Of a stretch of 64,000 bases of DNA, positions 17,901 to 27,100 are shown piece by piece. Both the position numbers and the translations under genes were made by a program. This DNA is from Stieleria neptunia. GTDB lineage: Bacteria > Planctomycetota > Planctomycetia > Pirellulales > Pirellulaceae. The notes under the pieces are model-generated. The model ran no database searches. It worked only from the letters and a program-made list of their open reading frames with translations, and was not told where the DNA came from. The DNA lies in the NCBI RefSeq assembly GCF_007754155.1, contig NZ_CP037423.1, forward strand, positions 2,604,001 through 2,668,000, given 5' to 3'. The number at the start of each line of letters is the position of its first letter. Within the stretch, counting starts at the first letter, position 1.

Positions 17901-18165
17901 GATCCTGTTCGTCATCGAAACCTCGCCGGAAAAGATGGACAAGATCATTGACGAGAACCCGGGGATCGAGTGCTTGATCAAGGGGAACTGGGTGCAGATT
18001 GCGCTGATCGACCCCGAGACCTCGACGATCATGCGGTACGTCAACGGAACCTATCAACGCTATACCCCGGAGTCGAGCGATTTGCCCGTCGTCGCGTCGT
18101 CGGCCGATTGGTACCGCGGCCAACGCGATCACCTGGGCTATGCGTCGATCGAGGAGCACTCGTGA
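14998..18165 (+). CDS. dabA: DabA, inorganic carbon transporter catalytic subunit (DUF2309)
   Basis: 1055 residues of the UPF0753/DUF2309 family, the cytoplasmic beta-carbonic-anhydrase-like part of the DAB complex, which couples CO2 hydration to ion flow to accumulate bicarbonate. The zinc site is complete: Cys536 and Asp538 in AIFCIDDREES, His722 in FFGHGSGS and Cys737 in YNCGACSGG. The 15-residue spacing of the last pair equals that of Cys539 after His524 in Halothiobacillus neapolitanus DabA. Also seen are the FVHHNTLHSFEG segment near residue 70 and the end ISLEYYFSTVD-like region. It begins a three-gene set with the two NuoL/M-like subunits. A later start (ATG 15070) is possible. Confidence 0.95.
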   Translation: MTSTRDHNARHEDVITLLEPSIATMQDATSAVIPATEAFVRLGADQHAHLQAAIEHATHFLPSQGPISVFVHHNTLHSFEGMPFEQAVIEGGRRYGCQPYWPEQRYRSELARGRISAEDLRQVLMDDLDEEADELVASFGTRYTLRLAMLQMTLHSAPDAELKWLLAESDLLSRFRAEVSPQRAEQMVGKTRSWVMRHLDLGDAGTRLPDVVVAAVDRWRGQPIEWWSDAQWQAFTLELLWQISRDGVRSAGLPEIERRDPIRLRDLLLEVSGEDIDVCVNEVLIRFCGAFLDQGFSDWALPDRELGFAQAFARLYQGSLAVTPTWMNGIVGELNAIQAEPFDPLVSIRQSLDALGIAEEESEEKIASTLLALRGWAGMIWQMETNAPFLQHPVPHGTLNEYLAIRLMLERYAIAEFGERLYGTRDYREIRRIAERRLGAKRGPSTDERTYTIFQLAQSGGWTPEQLVYMTPGQWACLIREIETFDSVQRRRVLHAAYERHYRNQTLDAIAIHSARRRQKRRDTRSGKPAYAAIFCIDDREESFRRHLEEVDPESVTASAAGFFAVAMYYQGVDHAHYRALCPAILTPQHFVREEPLFSAMHVSAKRAQRRRRIGWFTHQVHAHSRTMIGGWVTGIFGALATFPMVARILAPRLTSKIRETMGSFVKPPATELHLERTAAEPGPEPESLGYSLDEMAGIVIRILQDIGMVENFPPIIVFFGHGSGSLNNPHESAYNCGACSGGRGGPNARAFAMMANDPRVRRLIAQRGVELPDDVRFVGAFHNTCNDDVEYYDLDLLPRTHRSLFRRIEKSVNETRARNAHERARRFESAPLDLTADEALEHVEERAEDLSQARPEYNHATNAVVTVGRRDWTRGLFMDRRVFLTEYDPAVDDEDVSVLTRILQAAIPVCAGINLEYYFSTVDVEGYGCGSKLPHNVASMIGVMTGAASDLRPGLSQQMVEIHEPMRILFVIETSPEKMDKIIDENPGIECLIKGNWVQIALIDPETSTIMRYVNGTYQRYTPESSDLPVVASSADWYRGQRDHLGYASIEEHS

Positions 18166-18225
18166 GATGTGCCGATTCAAGCGTGGGGTAAGCATCCTGC
18201 TTTTCAGCTCGAGACAACTCGGCGA

Positions 18226-18278
18226 TCGCAAGCTGGAAGCTTACACCACTTTTCGCAAGCTGGAAGCTTACGCCACTT
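18226..18278. repeat. Two direct repeats between dabA and the first membrane subunit
   Basis: Two tandem units of about 27 bp, each with CGCAAGCTGGAAGCTTAC followed by (A/G)CCACTT. They fill part of the 149-bp gap between dabA and the next gene of the set. AGCTGGAAGCTT-type units are probably another intergenic repeat family of this genome. Confidence 0.8.
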
Positions 18279-18314
18279 CGGCCCGCACCCTGCATTTGAT
18301 TTGAAGCCTTTATC

Positions 18315-19709
18315 ATGACTCCCCTGCACTTACTCTTTCACATCCTCGGGACGGCGGTGGTTGTCAGCCCGATCGTGTTGTTGGCGATTCTCGGGCTTTC
18401 GACACTCGTCAATCGTCCCTTGAGCGAAACGTCGATCGCGCGTCTGACCCAAGCGGCCGTGCTGTTTTCGTTGCTGCCCGCCGTCGCGATTCTGGTGATC
18501 ATGCTCGCAACGGACATCCGTTACGTGCCGATCGAACTGGGCAACTGGGTCACGATTCCCGAGGAGCAGTTTCAGTTCCATTTGAAGTTCGCTTTCGATC
18601 GTCTCAGCATCCCTTTCTTGATGCTTTCCTGCGTCCTGTGCGGCGTGGTGGGGGCCTTCACACGTCGTTACTTGCATCGCGAGGAAGGTTATGGGCGTTT
18701 CTTCCTGTACTACGCGATGTTTTTTTGCGGCATGGTCCTGTCTTCGCTGGCCAGTACGATCGAAACGTTGTTCGTCGGCTGGGAAATGGTCGGTCTGTCA
18801 TCCGCGCTGCTGGTGGCTTATTTTCACGAACGGACCAATCCGGTCCGCAATGGTCAGCGGGTGTGGTCGATTTATCGCCTCAGCGACGCCGCGTTTTTGA
18901 TCGCCGCGATCACGATGCATCACATGACCGGCGAAGGCGATTTCGGGGGGCTGATGAGTAGCGGGGTTTGGCCCGAAGGAACGGCCGCGATCACATCCAG
19001 CCAGGCCTTGATGGTCGGGGCGTTGCTGTTGATCGCGGCGGCCGGCAAGTCAGCCTTGTTTCCGTTCAGCGGTTGGTTGCCCCGAGCGATGGAAGGCCCG
19101 ACACCGTCGAGCGCCATTTTTTACGGCGCGCTGTCGGTTCATTTGGGCGCGTTCTTGCTGCTAAGGCTCAGTCCGATTCTCGACGCCTCGTTGACTCTGC
19201 AAGTGATGGTCATCAGCCTCGGTGTCGTCTCGGCGGTTTGCGGCGCGGTCATGTCACGCGTGCAAAATGACGTCAAGGTCTCGCTCGCCTACGCCTCGCT
19301 CACCCAGGTCGGAATCATCGTCGTGGAAATCGGAATGGGGCTGAAATACCTGGCGCTGATCCACATCATCGGGCACGCGAGCCTGCGGACGATGCAATTG
19401 TTGCGTGCACCGACGTTGCTCAGGGATTACAGCGATTTGGAAAACAAGATGGGCATGCGATTGCCGCGTGATTCATGGGTGGGGGTTGGTTTTTTGCCAC
19501 CGCGGATGCAGCGTTGGTGCTATCGGTTCGGATTCGAGCGGGGGTTCATGGACATCGCTTTGGACAAGTGGATCGTCCAACCATTCGTGCGGGTGTTCCA
19601 TTGGTGCGATTCGGTGGAGCGACAGGTCACCGACGCATTGTCCCATGAAGCGTCACGTGAATCGGACCATGCCGAATTGCACCCCGAAGATATAAAGTCC
19701 GCGGCCTAA
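18315..19709 (+). CDS. dabB: DabB-type membrane subunit 1 (NuoL/proton-conducting transporter)
   Basis: 464 residues, mostly hydrophobic, with about 11-12 membrane helices in the first 370. Motifs of the proton-conducting antiporter fold are visible: [18 protein letters not shown] (conserved glutamate in helix 5), [40 protein letters not shown] (lysine in helix 7, Trp-Leu-Pro-Ala-like loop), and [19 protein letters not shown]. It should be the ion channel that powers DabA. The C-terminal 95 residues are soluble and charged. It lies 149 bp after dabA and 47 bp before a second, different transporter subunit. Assignment as DabB rests on the dabA neighbour. Confidence 0.88.
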   Translation: MTPLHLLFHILGTAVVVSPIVLLAILGLSTLVNRPLSETSIARLTQAAVLFSLLPAVAILVIMLATDIRYVPIELGNWVTIPEEQFQFHLKFAFDRLSIPFLMLSCVLCGVVGAFTRRYLHREEGYGRFFLYYAMFFCGMVLSSLASTIETLFVGWEMVGLSSALLVAYFHERTNPVRNGQRVWSIYRLSDAAFLIAAITMHHMTGEGDFGGLMSSGVWPEGTAAITSSQALMVGALLLIAAAGKSALFPFSGWLPRAMEGPTPSSAIFYGALSVHLGAFLLLRLSPILDASLTLQVMVISLGVVSAVCGAVMSRVQNDVKVSLAYASLTQVGIIVVEIGMGLKYLALIHIIGHASLRTMQLLRAPTLLRDYSDLENKMGMRLPRDSWVGVGFLPPRMQRWCYRFGFERGFMDIALDKWIVQPFVRVFHWCDSVERQVTDALSHEASRESDHAELHPEDIKSAA

Positions 19710-19756
19710 CGTCTCAACGCCGAACATTCGATTCACCTACCCCAGCAACGCCCACG

Positions 19757-21232
19757 ATGCCCGAGTTTCATTTTCCCTGGATTGAAGTTTCCATTCTGGT
19801 CCCCTTGTTCGGGGCGGTTTGGATTCACTTGCTCGGCAACCGAGACAACATCTTGCGACACGCCGTCGCGATCTGTTCGGTGACGCTGGCGTTGACGATC
19901 GGCGAACTGATCGATTTTGTTTTGATCGGGACGTTCGAGGCGCACGACCATTGGCCGTTTATCGATTGGATGTTCGATCGAGACGTGTTTGTCGTCGACG
20001 AACTCAGCGCGTTCCAATTGCCGCTCGCTGCGTTGATTTTCCTGGTCACGGTGATGTCCACGTTGCGCACCAAAGCGCCACGATTTTCGCTCAAACTCGC
20101 GTTGGTTTCCGAGACGCTGGTGTTGGCAACGTTTAGCTGTCGCAGTTCTTGGACGTTGATCGTGTTTCTGATTGCGGCGACGGTTCCACCCTATTTGGAA
20201 CTGCGGAACCGTCAACGGTGCGCGCGTCTTTATGTGCTGCACATGGCCGTCTTCGCGGTGCTGCTGGTGGTCGGCTATGGTTGGCTCAGTGTGATCGATG
20301 TGAACAGCAGGGCTGTGCTGATTCCTGGTGCGTTGCTGACGGCGGCGGCGCTGTTTCGCAGCGGCGTGTTCCCGTTTCATCTGTGGATGACCGATCTATT
20401 CGAAAAAGCGACCTTCGGCACCGCGATTCTGTTTTCCACACCGCTGGTCGGTGCCTATGCCGTGATGCGGTTGGTGTTGCCGATCGCGCCGTCGTGGGCA
20501 TTGCAGAGCATCGCCGTGCTCTCGTTGGTGACGGCTGTCTATGCGGGATCGATGGCCTTGATTCAACGAGAAGCCCGCCGGATGTTTTGCTTTTTGTTTC
20601 TCAGCCAATCCGCGTTGGTGCTCGCCGGATTGGAATTGGTCACGCCGATCGGACTGACCGGTGCGTTGTGCCTGTGGCTGTCCGTGGGGCTGTCGCTGAC
20701 CGGGTTCGGGATCACGCTCCGTTGTATCGAAGCACGGATCTCGCGGGTCGCGCTGGTCGATTACCATGGGTTGTATCGTCAGATGCCCATGCTGGCCGGG
20801 TTCTTCCTGTTGACCGGACTGGCTGCGATCGGCTTTCCCGCGACGGTCGGCTTCGTCGGCATGGAACTGCTGATCGAAGGTGCGGTGGATGTCTACCCGC
20901 TGGTCGGAACGATGGTGGTGATCGCCGCGGCACTTTGCGGGATCACCGTGCTCTCCGCCTATTTTCGCATCTTCACCGGACATCCGACACGGACGCAGGT
21001 TCCGATGCACGCCCGTCCGGCCGAACGGATTGCGGTGCTGATGTTGACCCTGCTGATTCTCGGCGGCGGTTTGGTGCCGCAGCCCGGCGTCGCGTCACGT
21101 TACCACGCCGCCAAAGAATTGACCCGCCTGAGGCAAGCGAATCCGATCAACGAGTACGACGGCCCTTCCGGGCCGTCGTCCGCTGGACTCCCCACGACGA
21201 CCTGGAAAGGACGTCGTACATCGGTCCGCTGA
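19757..21232 (+). CDS. Second NuoM/MrpD-like membrane subunit of the DAB locus
   Basis: 491 residues with about 13 hydrophobic helices. It has a more divergent proton-transporter fold: FRSGVFPFHLWMTDLFEKATFGTAILFSTPLVGAYAVMRLVLP corresponds to the lysine/loop region of helices 7-8, but the helix-7 lysine looks replaced (LLTAAALFRSGVFPF), and the helix-5 glutamate may be the one in PPYLELRN. So the ion path may differ from subunit 1. Usual DAB loci have one DabB; here two paralogous subunits follow dabA. The last ~35 residues (NEYDGPSGPSSAG) are coded by a REP-like repeat and are probably not functional. Confidence 0.82.
   Translation: MPEFHFPWIEVSILVPLFGAVWIHLLGNRDNILRHAVAICSVTLALTIGELIDFVLIGTFEAHDHWPFIDWMFDRDVFVVDELSAFQLPLAALIFLVTVMSTLRTKAPRFSLKLALVSETLVLATFSCRSSWTLIVFLIAATVPPYLELRNRQRCARLYVLHMAVFAVLLVVGYGWLSVIDVNSRAVLIPGALLTAAALFRSGVFPFHLWMTDLFEKATFGTAILFSTPLVGAYAVMRLVLPIAPSWALQSIAVLSLVTAVYAGSMALIQREARRMFCFLFLSQSALVLAGLELVTPIGLTGALCLWLSVGLSLTGFGITLRCIEARISRVALVDYHGLYRQMPMLAGFFLLTGLAAIGFPATVGFVGMELLIEGAVDVYPLVGTMVVIAAALCGITVLSAYFRIFTGHPTRTQVPMHARPAERIAVLMLTLLILGGGLVPQPGVASRYHAAKELTRLRQANPINEYDGPSGPSSAGLPTTTWKGRRTSVR
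21152..21182. repeat. Copy of the TACGACGGCCCTTCCGGG repeat inside the gene end
   Basis: The palindromic core TACGACGGCCCTTCCGGGCC... that makes up the ten-unit array at 30061-30410 also occurs here once, within the last codons of the second DAB membrane subunit, where it reads EYDGPSG. Confidence 0.8.
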
Positions 21233-21302
21233 CCACATCACACTCAATCAACGAGATCATGAGGATTCGTCGCGTTTCGCAGCGTTCCTAAGCTGGACGG
21301 TC

Positions 21303-21366
21303 CCTTGAGGCGATTCCCGTTCGCTGCGATGCAGCAACAGCGGGCGGCTAAAGCCTGCACACCAAC
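21303..21366. repeat. REP-like element, GCACACCAAC family, copy 2
   Basis: Related to 5301-5373: GAGGCGATTCCCGTTCGCTG, an inner palindrome on GCTGCGATGCAGC, then GGCTAAAGCCTGCACACCAA. It lies between the convergent DAB membrane gene and the SpoIIAA-like gene. Confidence 0.78.
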
Positions 21367-21383
21367 GCGTCTGTCCGCGCCAT

Positions 21384-21764
21384 TTATTTCTCGGAGATCC
21401 AATCCCAGGCGGCGTCGATGTCGCTGGCGTCGAAGTACTTGATCGTGGCGGCGGTGAAAGGTTTACAGAACACCGCCATCCACTTTTCCCAGGTGCTGTC
21501 ACCGACCATGGCGATTCGCTCGATGTCGCGAAAGTGTTGGATGTCGAACTTGATGTCATCCCACAGGGCTCGGGCCGTCCAGCCGTGGAAATCGTCCAGT
21601 TCCAGCAACACGCGAATCTTTCCATGTTTTTGAATCACCTGCTCGATGTCGGGGCCGAAGATTTCGTAATCTTCGTGGTTCATCGTACCGCTGACGTGCA
21701 AGTGAATCACGTTGCTATCGCTTCGAGTCGCCAAGTCGACTTCACTGAATCGAACGCCCATCAA
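21384..21764 (-). CDS. SpoIIAA-like (STAS-fold) protein
   Basis: 126 residues matching the SpoIIAA-like family (PF11964 type): an N-terminal strand NVIHLHVSGTMNHEDYEIFGPDIEQ, then IRVLLELDDFHGWTARALWDDIKFDIQHFRDIERIAMVGDSTWEKWM, ending DAAWDWISEK. These lipid- or anti-sigma-linked STAS-like proteins have no firmly known role. The serine phosphorylated in true SpoIIAA is not obvious. Stand-alone gene, convergent with the DAB locus. Confidence 0.85.
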   Translation of the reverse strand: MMGVRFSEVDLATRSDSNVIHLHVSGTMNHEDYEIFGPDIEQVIQKHGKIRVLLELDDFHGWTARALWDDIKFDIQHFRDIERIAMVGDSTWEKWMAVFCKPFTAATIKYFDASDIDAAWDWISEK

Positions 21765-21872
21765 TCGGCCCTTCCGTTGAAAAGAATAAGAAAATCGCAG
21801 GTCCAGATCGCCCGAGTCTAGCCTCTACGAGCCGGGAAAGCAAAAATCGCCCGCCCCACCCGGTCCCAACCC

Positions 21873-22046
21873 TTCGGGGACACGGCACCAACCCAACAAC
21901 CCCAGGGACACGGCACCAGCCCAACACAACAACAACAACCCCGGGGACACGGCACCGGCCCAACACCAACTCCGGGGACACGGCACCGGCCCAACACAAC
22001 AACCACGGGGACACGGCACCGGCCCAACGGTCGGGGACACGGCACT
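21873..22046. repeat. Cluster of six GGGGACACGGCAC units downstream of the HUH transposase
   Basis: The 13-bp core (C)GGGGACACGGCAC occurs six times (one with AGGGACACGGCAC) separated by short (C/A)-rich spacers such as CAGCCCAACACAACAAC. The inverse complement GTGCCGTGTCCCC is clustered on the other side of the transposase gene. The rest of the gap to 22260 holds no gene. Confidence 0.9.
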
Positions 22047-22260
22047 TATTCTTCACCGCAGAGATTCGATCGTTGCGGCAATTGCTGCGGCCGACGATTT
22101 AGGCTGTGGTTGTCGATCAGACTAAAACATCACAGGCGACGTCGCACTGCCTCTGTCAGCGGTTCCGCATACCGAGACGCTTCAATAACGCGGCGAGCAC
22201 GTTGCGATCATGCGAAGCCTTCGTTGCAAGATCAAACCAGATCGATGAAGCCGGTTCAAA

Positions 22261-23367
22261 CTAGGTCGCTTGTGCGAACAGCTCACGCGTCCGCTGCAGG
22301 ACGTGAAACCGGCGACCGGTTTGTTTGCCACGTCGCTGATCGATGTTCTCCGGTAATCCGGCCATCGTGGTGAATAGGTCGTCAAAGTGGGCCACAAGCT
22401 CCAGCCAGACTGTCGGCGATAAACCGAGCCGAACTAGAATTGGCGGGAGATTGTCAGGGGTACGTCCGGCTTTGCCGACCGCCGATTGTCGCGCCGACCA
22501 GTCAAGTAGCTCGAGGTATTCTGCAGCGCTGATCGGTAGGAACCCCTTGTCGCTGCAGCGTGTATCACATTGGCTCGGTTGGGGGCCGGGCAACTCCGTC
22601 GATTCATTCAGATCAACCGGCGCAAGAAACGAATCTGCAAGCGGGCGGACACACCTGTCGGCGGCCTCCGACGCATTGTCGGGTGCCGAGGTAGGGTTAG
22701 ACGTCGGGGCTTGCGTTTCCGCCGTGATCGCTTCGATTCGGCGCTGAGCCGACGTGTGATCACTCAGCTCCAACGTTTCGGCCATGCAAGCTCGAATCCA
22801 ATTCAAATCCACGTAGACGGCACAAGCCAACACGGACTCCTCGTCAATCACTGGAATGCCCTTGAAGCGGTCTTCGAAGAACCGGCCGCTGGAGCCATCT
22901 TCACGATTGGCTCGCTGGGCGACGCGCTGGTTCAATAGTCGCATCCACCAGGAAACATCACTGAGCCGTAGGCGTATCAGTTCCAACCGGGGCGGGCAGT
23001 TCCGAATGGTGTCCAACTCGGAATCCAAAGGCGGCAAGGGGTTGCCGTGATCGTCTGTGCGTTTAGGGCAAATCATCAACCATCGTCGTGCCACTTCGGT
23101 GTCGTCCCAAGTCTGGACGATGTCGGGGCGCGAACGAAGCATCTGATGGTGATGACTGGAGAGGACCGAATACGCCAGAACGTCGATGGCAAATTGGCCA
23201 GCGAAATGCTCGATCAACCCTTCAATCCAGCCCTTGCGATGATCGCAGTTTTTCCCCGACAGCGGATCGTCGCCAAACAACCGGCAAGCCCGTGTGGTAC
23301 GACTGATGGCGTGAACGATTTGAACTTCGCGAGGGTCAATCTTATCGCAGCGATTAGAACGTGACAT
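22261..23367 (-). CDS. REP-associated tyrosine (HUH/Y1) transposase, RAYT-like
   Basis: 368 residues from ATG 23367, chosen because GGAGG stands 5 nt before it; the frame is open to 23466. It is a Y1_Tnp/IS200-like relative of a planctomycete family. The HUH metal motif is His-His-His in VLSSHHHQML (about residues 72-74), and the tyrosine candidate is in ACAVYVDLNWIRA, a segment matching the Y-x-x-L-N-P-V-R-A element of RAYTs. Also typical are RSRPDIVQTWDDTEVARRW and SGRFFEDRFKG. RAYTs are single domesticated genes that spread short palindromes (REPs) by single-strand DNA cleavage. Here both flanks carry clusters of one short sequence in opposite orientation, as expected. The HHH variant of the usual HLH is notable. 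Confidence 0.85.
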   Translation of the reverse strand: MSRSNRCDKIDPREVQIVHAISRTTRACRLFGDDPLSGKNCDHRKGWIEGLIEHFAGQFAIDVLAYSVLSSHHHQMLRSRPDIVQTWDDTEVARRWLMICPKRTDDHGNPLPPLDSELDTIRNCPPRLELIRLRLSDVSWWMRLLNQRVAQRANREDGSSGRFFEDRFKGIPVIDEESVLACAVYVDLNWIRACMAETLELSDHTSAQRRIEAITAETQAPTSNPTSAPDNASEAADRCVRPLADSFLAPVDLNESTELPGPQPSQCDTRCSDKGFLPISAAEYLELLDWSARQSAVGKAGRTPDNLPPILVRLGLSPTVWLELVAHFDDLFTTMAGLPENIDQRRGKQTGRRFHVLQRTRELFAQAT

Positions 23368-23531
23368 CGCATCCTCCATTACAGACTCGATTCTAGACGT
23401 TGCTACGGTTTGAAGGGCCTCTTCAAATTGCGTAGCCCAAGAACGAGCCGCATAGTGCGATTCCACGAGCCGTCATCGCACCACAAATCGACTCCTATGT
23501 CAACCATTTCTGCTTCAGAATCGATCTGAAA

Positions 23532-23880
23532 TTAATGACAATGCTTGCGGCATTGATAGCATTGAGTCGAACCGATGTGCCCTGTCCCCAGGTGCTCTGT
23601 CCCCGGGTGATTTTGACCCCAGGTGATTGAGTCAAAACGATGTGATCTATCCTCGGGTGATCTCTTGTGCCATGTCCCCAGGGGCTCTTATTGCACCAAA
23701 AATTCAGCTCAGATCCGAAACAATCGTTTAAGGTTGATAGCATTGGATTGAATCGACGTGCCGTGTCCCCAGGTGACGGTGTCTCCGGGTGAAGTGGTGC
23801 CGTGTCCCCGGGTGGTTGAGGTGCCGCGGTGCCGTGTCCCTGGGTGGTTGAGGTCGTGTCCCTGGGTGGTTGAGGTCGAT
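23532..23880. repeat. GTGCCGTGTCCCC cluster upstream of the HUH transposase
   Basis: Inverse complement of the cluster at 21873-22046. Clear cores at about 23758, 23802 and 23829, with degenerate ones (GTGCCCTGTCCCCAGGTG near 23576, CATGTCCCCAGG near 23672). A longer unit of ~60 bp that includes TTGATAGCATTG and ends in TGTCCCCAGGTG occurs twice, near 23540-23592 and 23725-23775. No gene is seen between 23368 and 24125. Confidence 0.85.
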
Positions 23881-24125
23881 TGGGGACGTGGGTGGGGTGG
23901 GACTGATTCTGGCTGTGATTTGAGTCCATTGACTTGCCGTCTCGAAGCGGACTGGCAGGATGGTAGGGGACGGGCGGCTGGGGCAGCGGCTTCGGGGACG
24001 GCGGCCTGCGGAGTGGCGAGATGCCGGTGGGCGGATTTTTGTGCTGCGGGGTTTCGGGAGTCGACTTGTGTTTCGGGTATACTAACGTTGCCCGCCACCC
24101 TTCCAAACGTTCAACGTTCCCACCT

Positions 24126-27100
24126 ATGCGACTGACACGCGTTTTTTCGGTTTCCCTGCTTTACGGCTTGGTTTCATCCCTCGCACCGGCAGGGGAAACC
24201 GCGGTCGATTTCAACCGCGAGATTCGGCCGTTGCTGTTCAATCGTTGTGTCACGTGCCATGGCCCCGATGAAGCGGAGCGGGCCGCGGGGTTGCGTTTGG
24301 ATACCGCCGACGGGGCGCACGAGGACCTGGGCGGCTACGCGGCCGTGGTGCCCGGCGACCCCGAGGCCAGCGAGCTGATGGCCCGCGTGACCAGCGACGA
24401 CGAAGACGTGGTGATGCCGCCGACCGGGAAAGGCGATCCGCTGAAACCGGCCGAGGTCGCGTTGCTGCGAAAGTGGATCGAACAAGGCGGATGCTACGCC
24501 AGACATTGGTCCTACGAAGTCCCCGTCCGCCCACCGCTTCCGAAGGTGTCCGACCCGGCCTGGCCGACCGGCCCCATCGATCATTTCACGCTGGCACAGA
24601 TGGATGCCGCTGGCCTGCATCCCGCGCCCCAAGCCGACCGTCTGACGCTGGCCCGCCGGTTGGCGATCGACCTGACGGGATTGCCGCCGAGCTGGGAGCA
24701 AGCCCGAGCGTTTGCTGAGGACGATCGCGCCGATGCGTACGAGATCTACGTCGACTCGTTGCTCGCCAGCCCGGCATTCGGAGAACGTTGGGCGAGGGTC
24801 TGGCTAGACCTGGCCCGCTACGCCGATTCGGCAGGTTACGCCGACGACCCGCCACGCACGATCTGGGCCTACCGCGACTACGTGATCCAAGCGATCAACG
24901 ACAACATGCCGTTTGATCAATTCACGATCGAACAGATTGCCGGCGACTTGCTGCCCGACCCCAGCGACCGGCAACTGATCGCCACCGCCTTTCATCGCAA
25001 CACGTTGACCAACAACGAAGGCGGTACCAATGACGAAGAATTTCGCAACGTCGCGGTCGTCGATCGGGTCAACACGACGATGGCCGTTTGGATGGGCACG
25101 ACCATGGCCTGCGCCCAGTGCCACACCCACAAGTACGATCCGATCACCCAAGACGAATACTTTCAATTCTTCGCCTTCTTCAACAGCACCGAAGACGCGG
25201 ACAAACGCAACGAAAGCCCGCTGCTGGAAGTCTGGAGCGATGATCAGAAACGCCGCAAAGTCGAATTGTCTCAGCGTATTGAATCACTGCAAGCGAAACT
25301 TTCCGCCCCCTCGGATCAAGTCGACCAAGAACGTGAACAGTGGTTGGCCCGGTTTTCTTCGCCGCCCGATTGGCGAGTCGCCGACGTCGCCTCGATCGAC
25401 GCCAAACGCCGGCTGGAGACGACCGATGACGGATGGATCCAGGCCTCCGAAGACGAACTGAAATCGGACACCTACCAGATCCAAATCTCCACCTCGGATG
25501 AACCCGTCACAGGCATTCGGCTGGAGACTTCGAAATCACAGAAACGAAACTTCGTGATCTCCCAGCTTCGTGCGACCTGGACGCCCAAGCAGCTCGCTCC
25601 GGTCCAGGCCCAATTCGTTCGCGTCGAATTGCCAGGCAAGTCGCGATTTTTGCACCTTGCAGAGATCGAAGTGTTCAGCGAGGGCGAAAACGTCGCGCCG
25701 CGAGGCAAGGCGACCCAGAGTTCAACCTACGCCGATGCCGTCGCCGCGCGTGTCAACGACGGCGAGACCGCAGGCGACTACCACAAGGGTTCGGTCCAAC
25801 ACACCAACGGTGAAAAAGATCCCTGGGTTGAAATCGATTTAGGCGAAGCGATGCCGATCGAAAACCTGGTCCTGTGGAATCGAACCGATGGAGGCGCCGG
25901 AATCATCGAACGATTGAACGGATTCACGGTGTCTCTGCTGGGCAAGAAACGAGACGTCGTCTGGACGAGCAAACCCGAGACCCCTGCCAAAGCAATGCAT
26001 GCCCTGTCCCCCACCGGACTTCGAAGCGTCTCGTTCAGCCATGCCTCGGCCGATCACGAACAAAGCGGATTTCCCGCAGTGGCAGTCTTGCAAACAGCGA
26101 CCGATTCCAAGACAGGCTGGGCCATCGCACCCCAGGTCGGTCGCCCCCATCAATTGACGTTGTCGCTCGATGCACCGACGCCGGCGGCCGAAGGTGTGCT
26201 GACGGTTTCGATCGCACAAGAATCCGAGCATGCAGGTCATCTGCTTGATCACTTCCGCTTGTCCGTCAGTTCAGACCCGAACCTGACCCGCTGGGCAACG
26301 TTGCCCGTCCCGATTCGTCGCATCATCGCCAAGGGCAAAGACCGCTGGAACGAGAAGCAGGCGTCGCAAGTTGAGGAGTATTTCCGTGGCATTGCACCGG
26401 CGCTGAAACCTTGGCGTGATGAGCTTCAAGCGGCGCGTGACGCACTGGCCGAGATGAAACCGATGACCAGCGTTCCGGTGATGAAGGAGCTGCCCGCCGA
26501 CAAACGCCGCGTCACCCAGGTGCAACTGAGGGGCAATTACCAGAGTACCGGCGACGAGGTCCGCGAGGGCACGCCGGCGGCGTTCCACCGGATCGCCCAT
26601 GCCGACAACCCCAGCCGCCTGGATCTGGCGCACTGGTTGGTCGACCCGGCAAACCCGTTGACGCCGCGGGTGATCGTCAATCGGCATTGGGAGCAATTGT
26701 TCGGCATCGGTATCGTGGAGACGAGCGAAGAGTTTGGGTCACAAGGTGAGCTGCCTTCCCATCCGCGTCTACTGGATTGGATGGCGGTCGAGTTTCGCGA
26801 AAGCGGCTGGGACATCAAGCGATTGATCAAGTCGATGGTGATGTCCGCGACCTATCGGCAAAGCAGCGTGACCACGCCGGAATCGATCGCAGCCGATCCG
26901 GCCAACCGACTGCTCGCACGGGGCCCAAGATTCCGCGTCTCGGCGGAGATGGTCCGCGATCAAGCGTTGTTCGTCAGCGGACTGTTGAGCGACAAACAAT
27001 TCGGGCCGCCGGTCAACCCGCCGCAACCCGAGCTCGGGTTGAAAGCTGCGTTCGGATCGGCCACCGACTGGAAAACCAGCAAGGGGGAAGACCGCTATCG

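Noticed and set aside
23495..24106. Minus-strand frame with repeated GHGT/PPGDT words
   Set aside because: Product of the GTGCCGTGTCCCC repeats; low-complexity and without a start signal.
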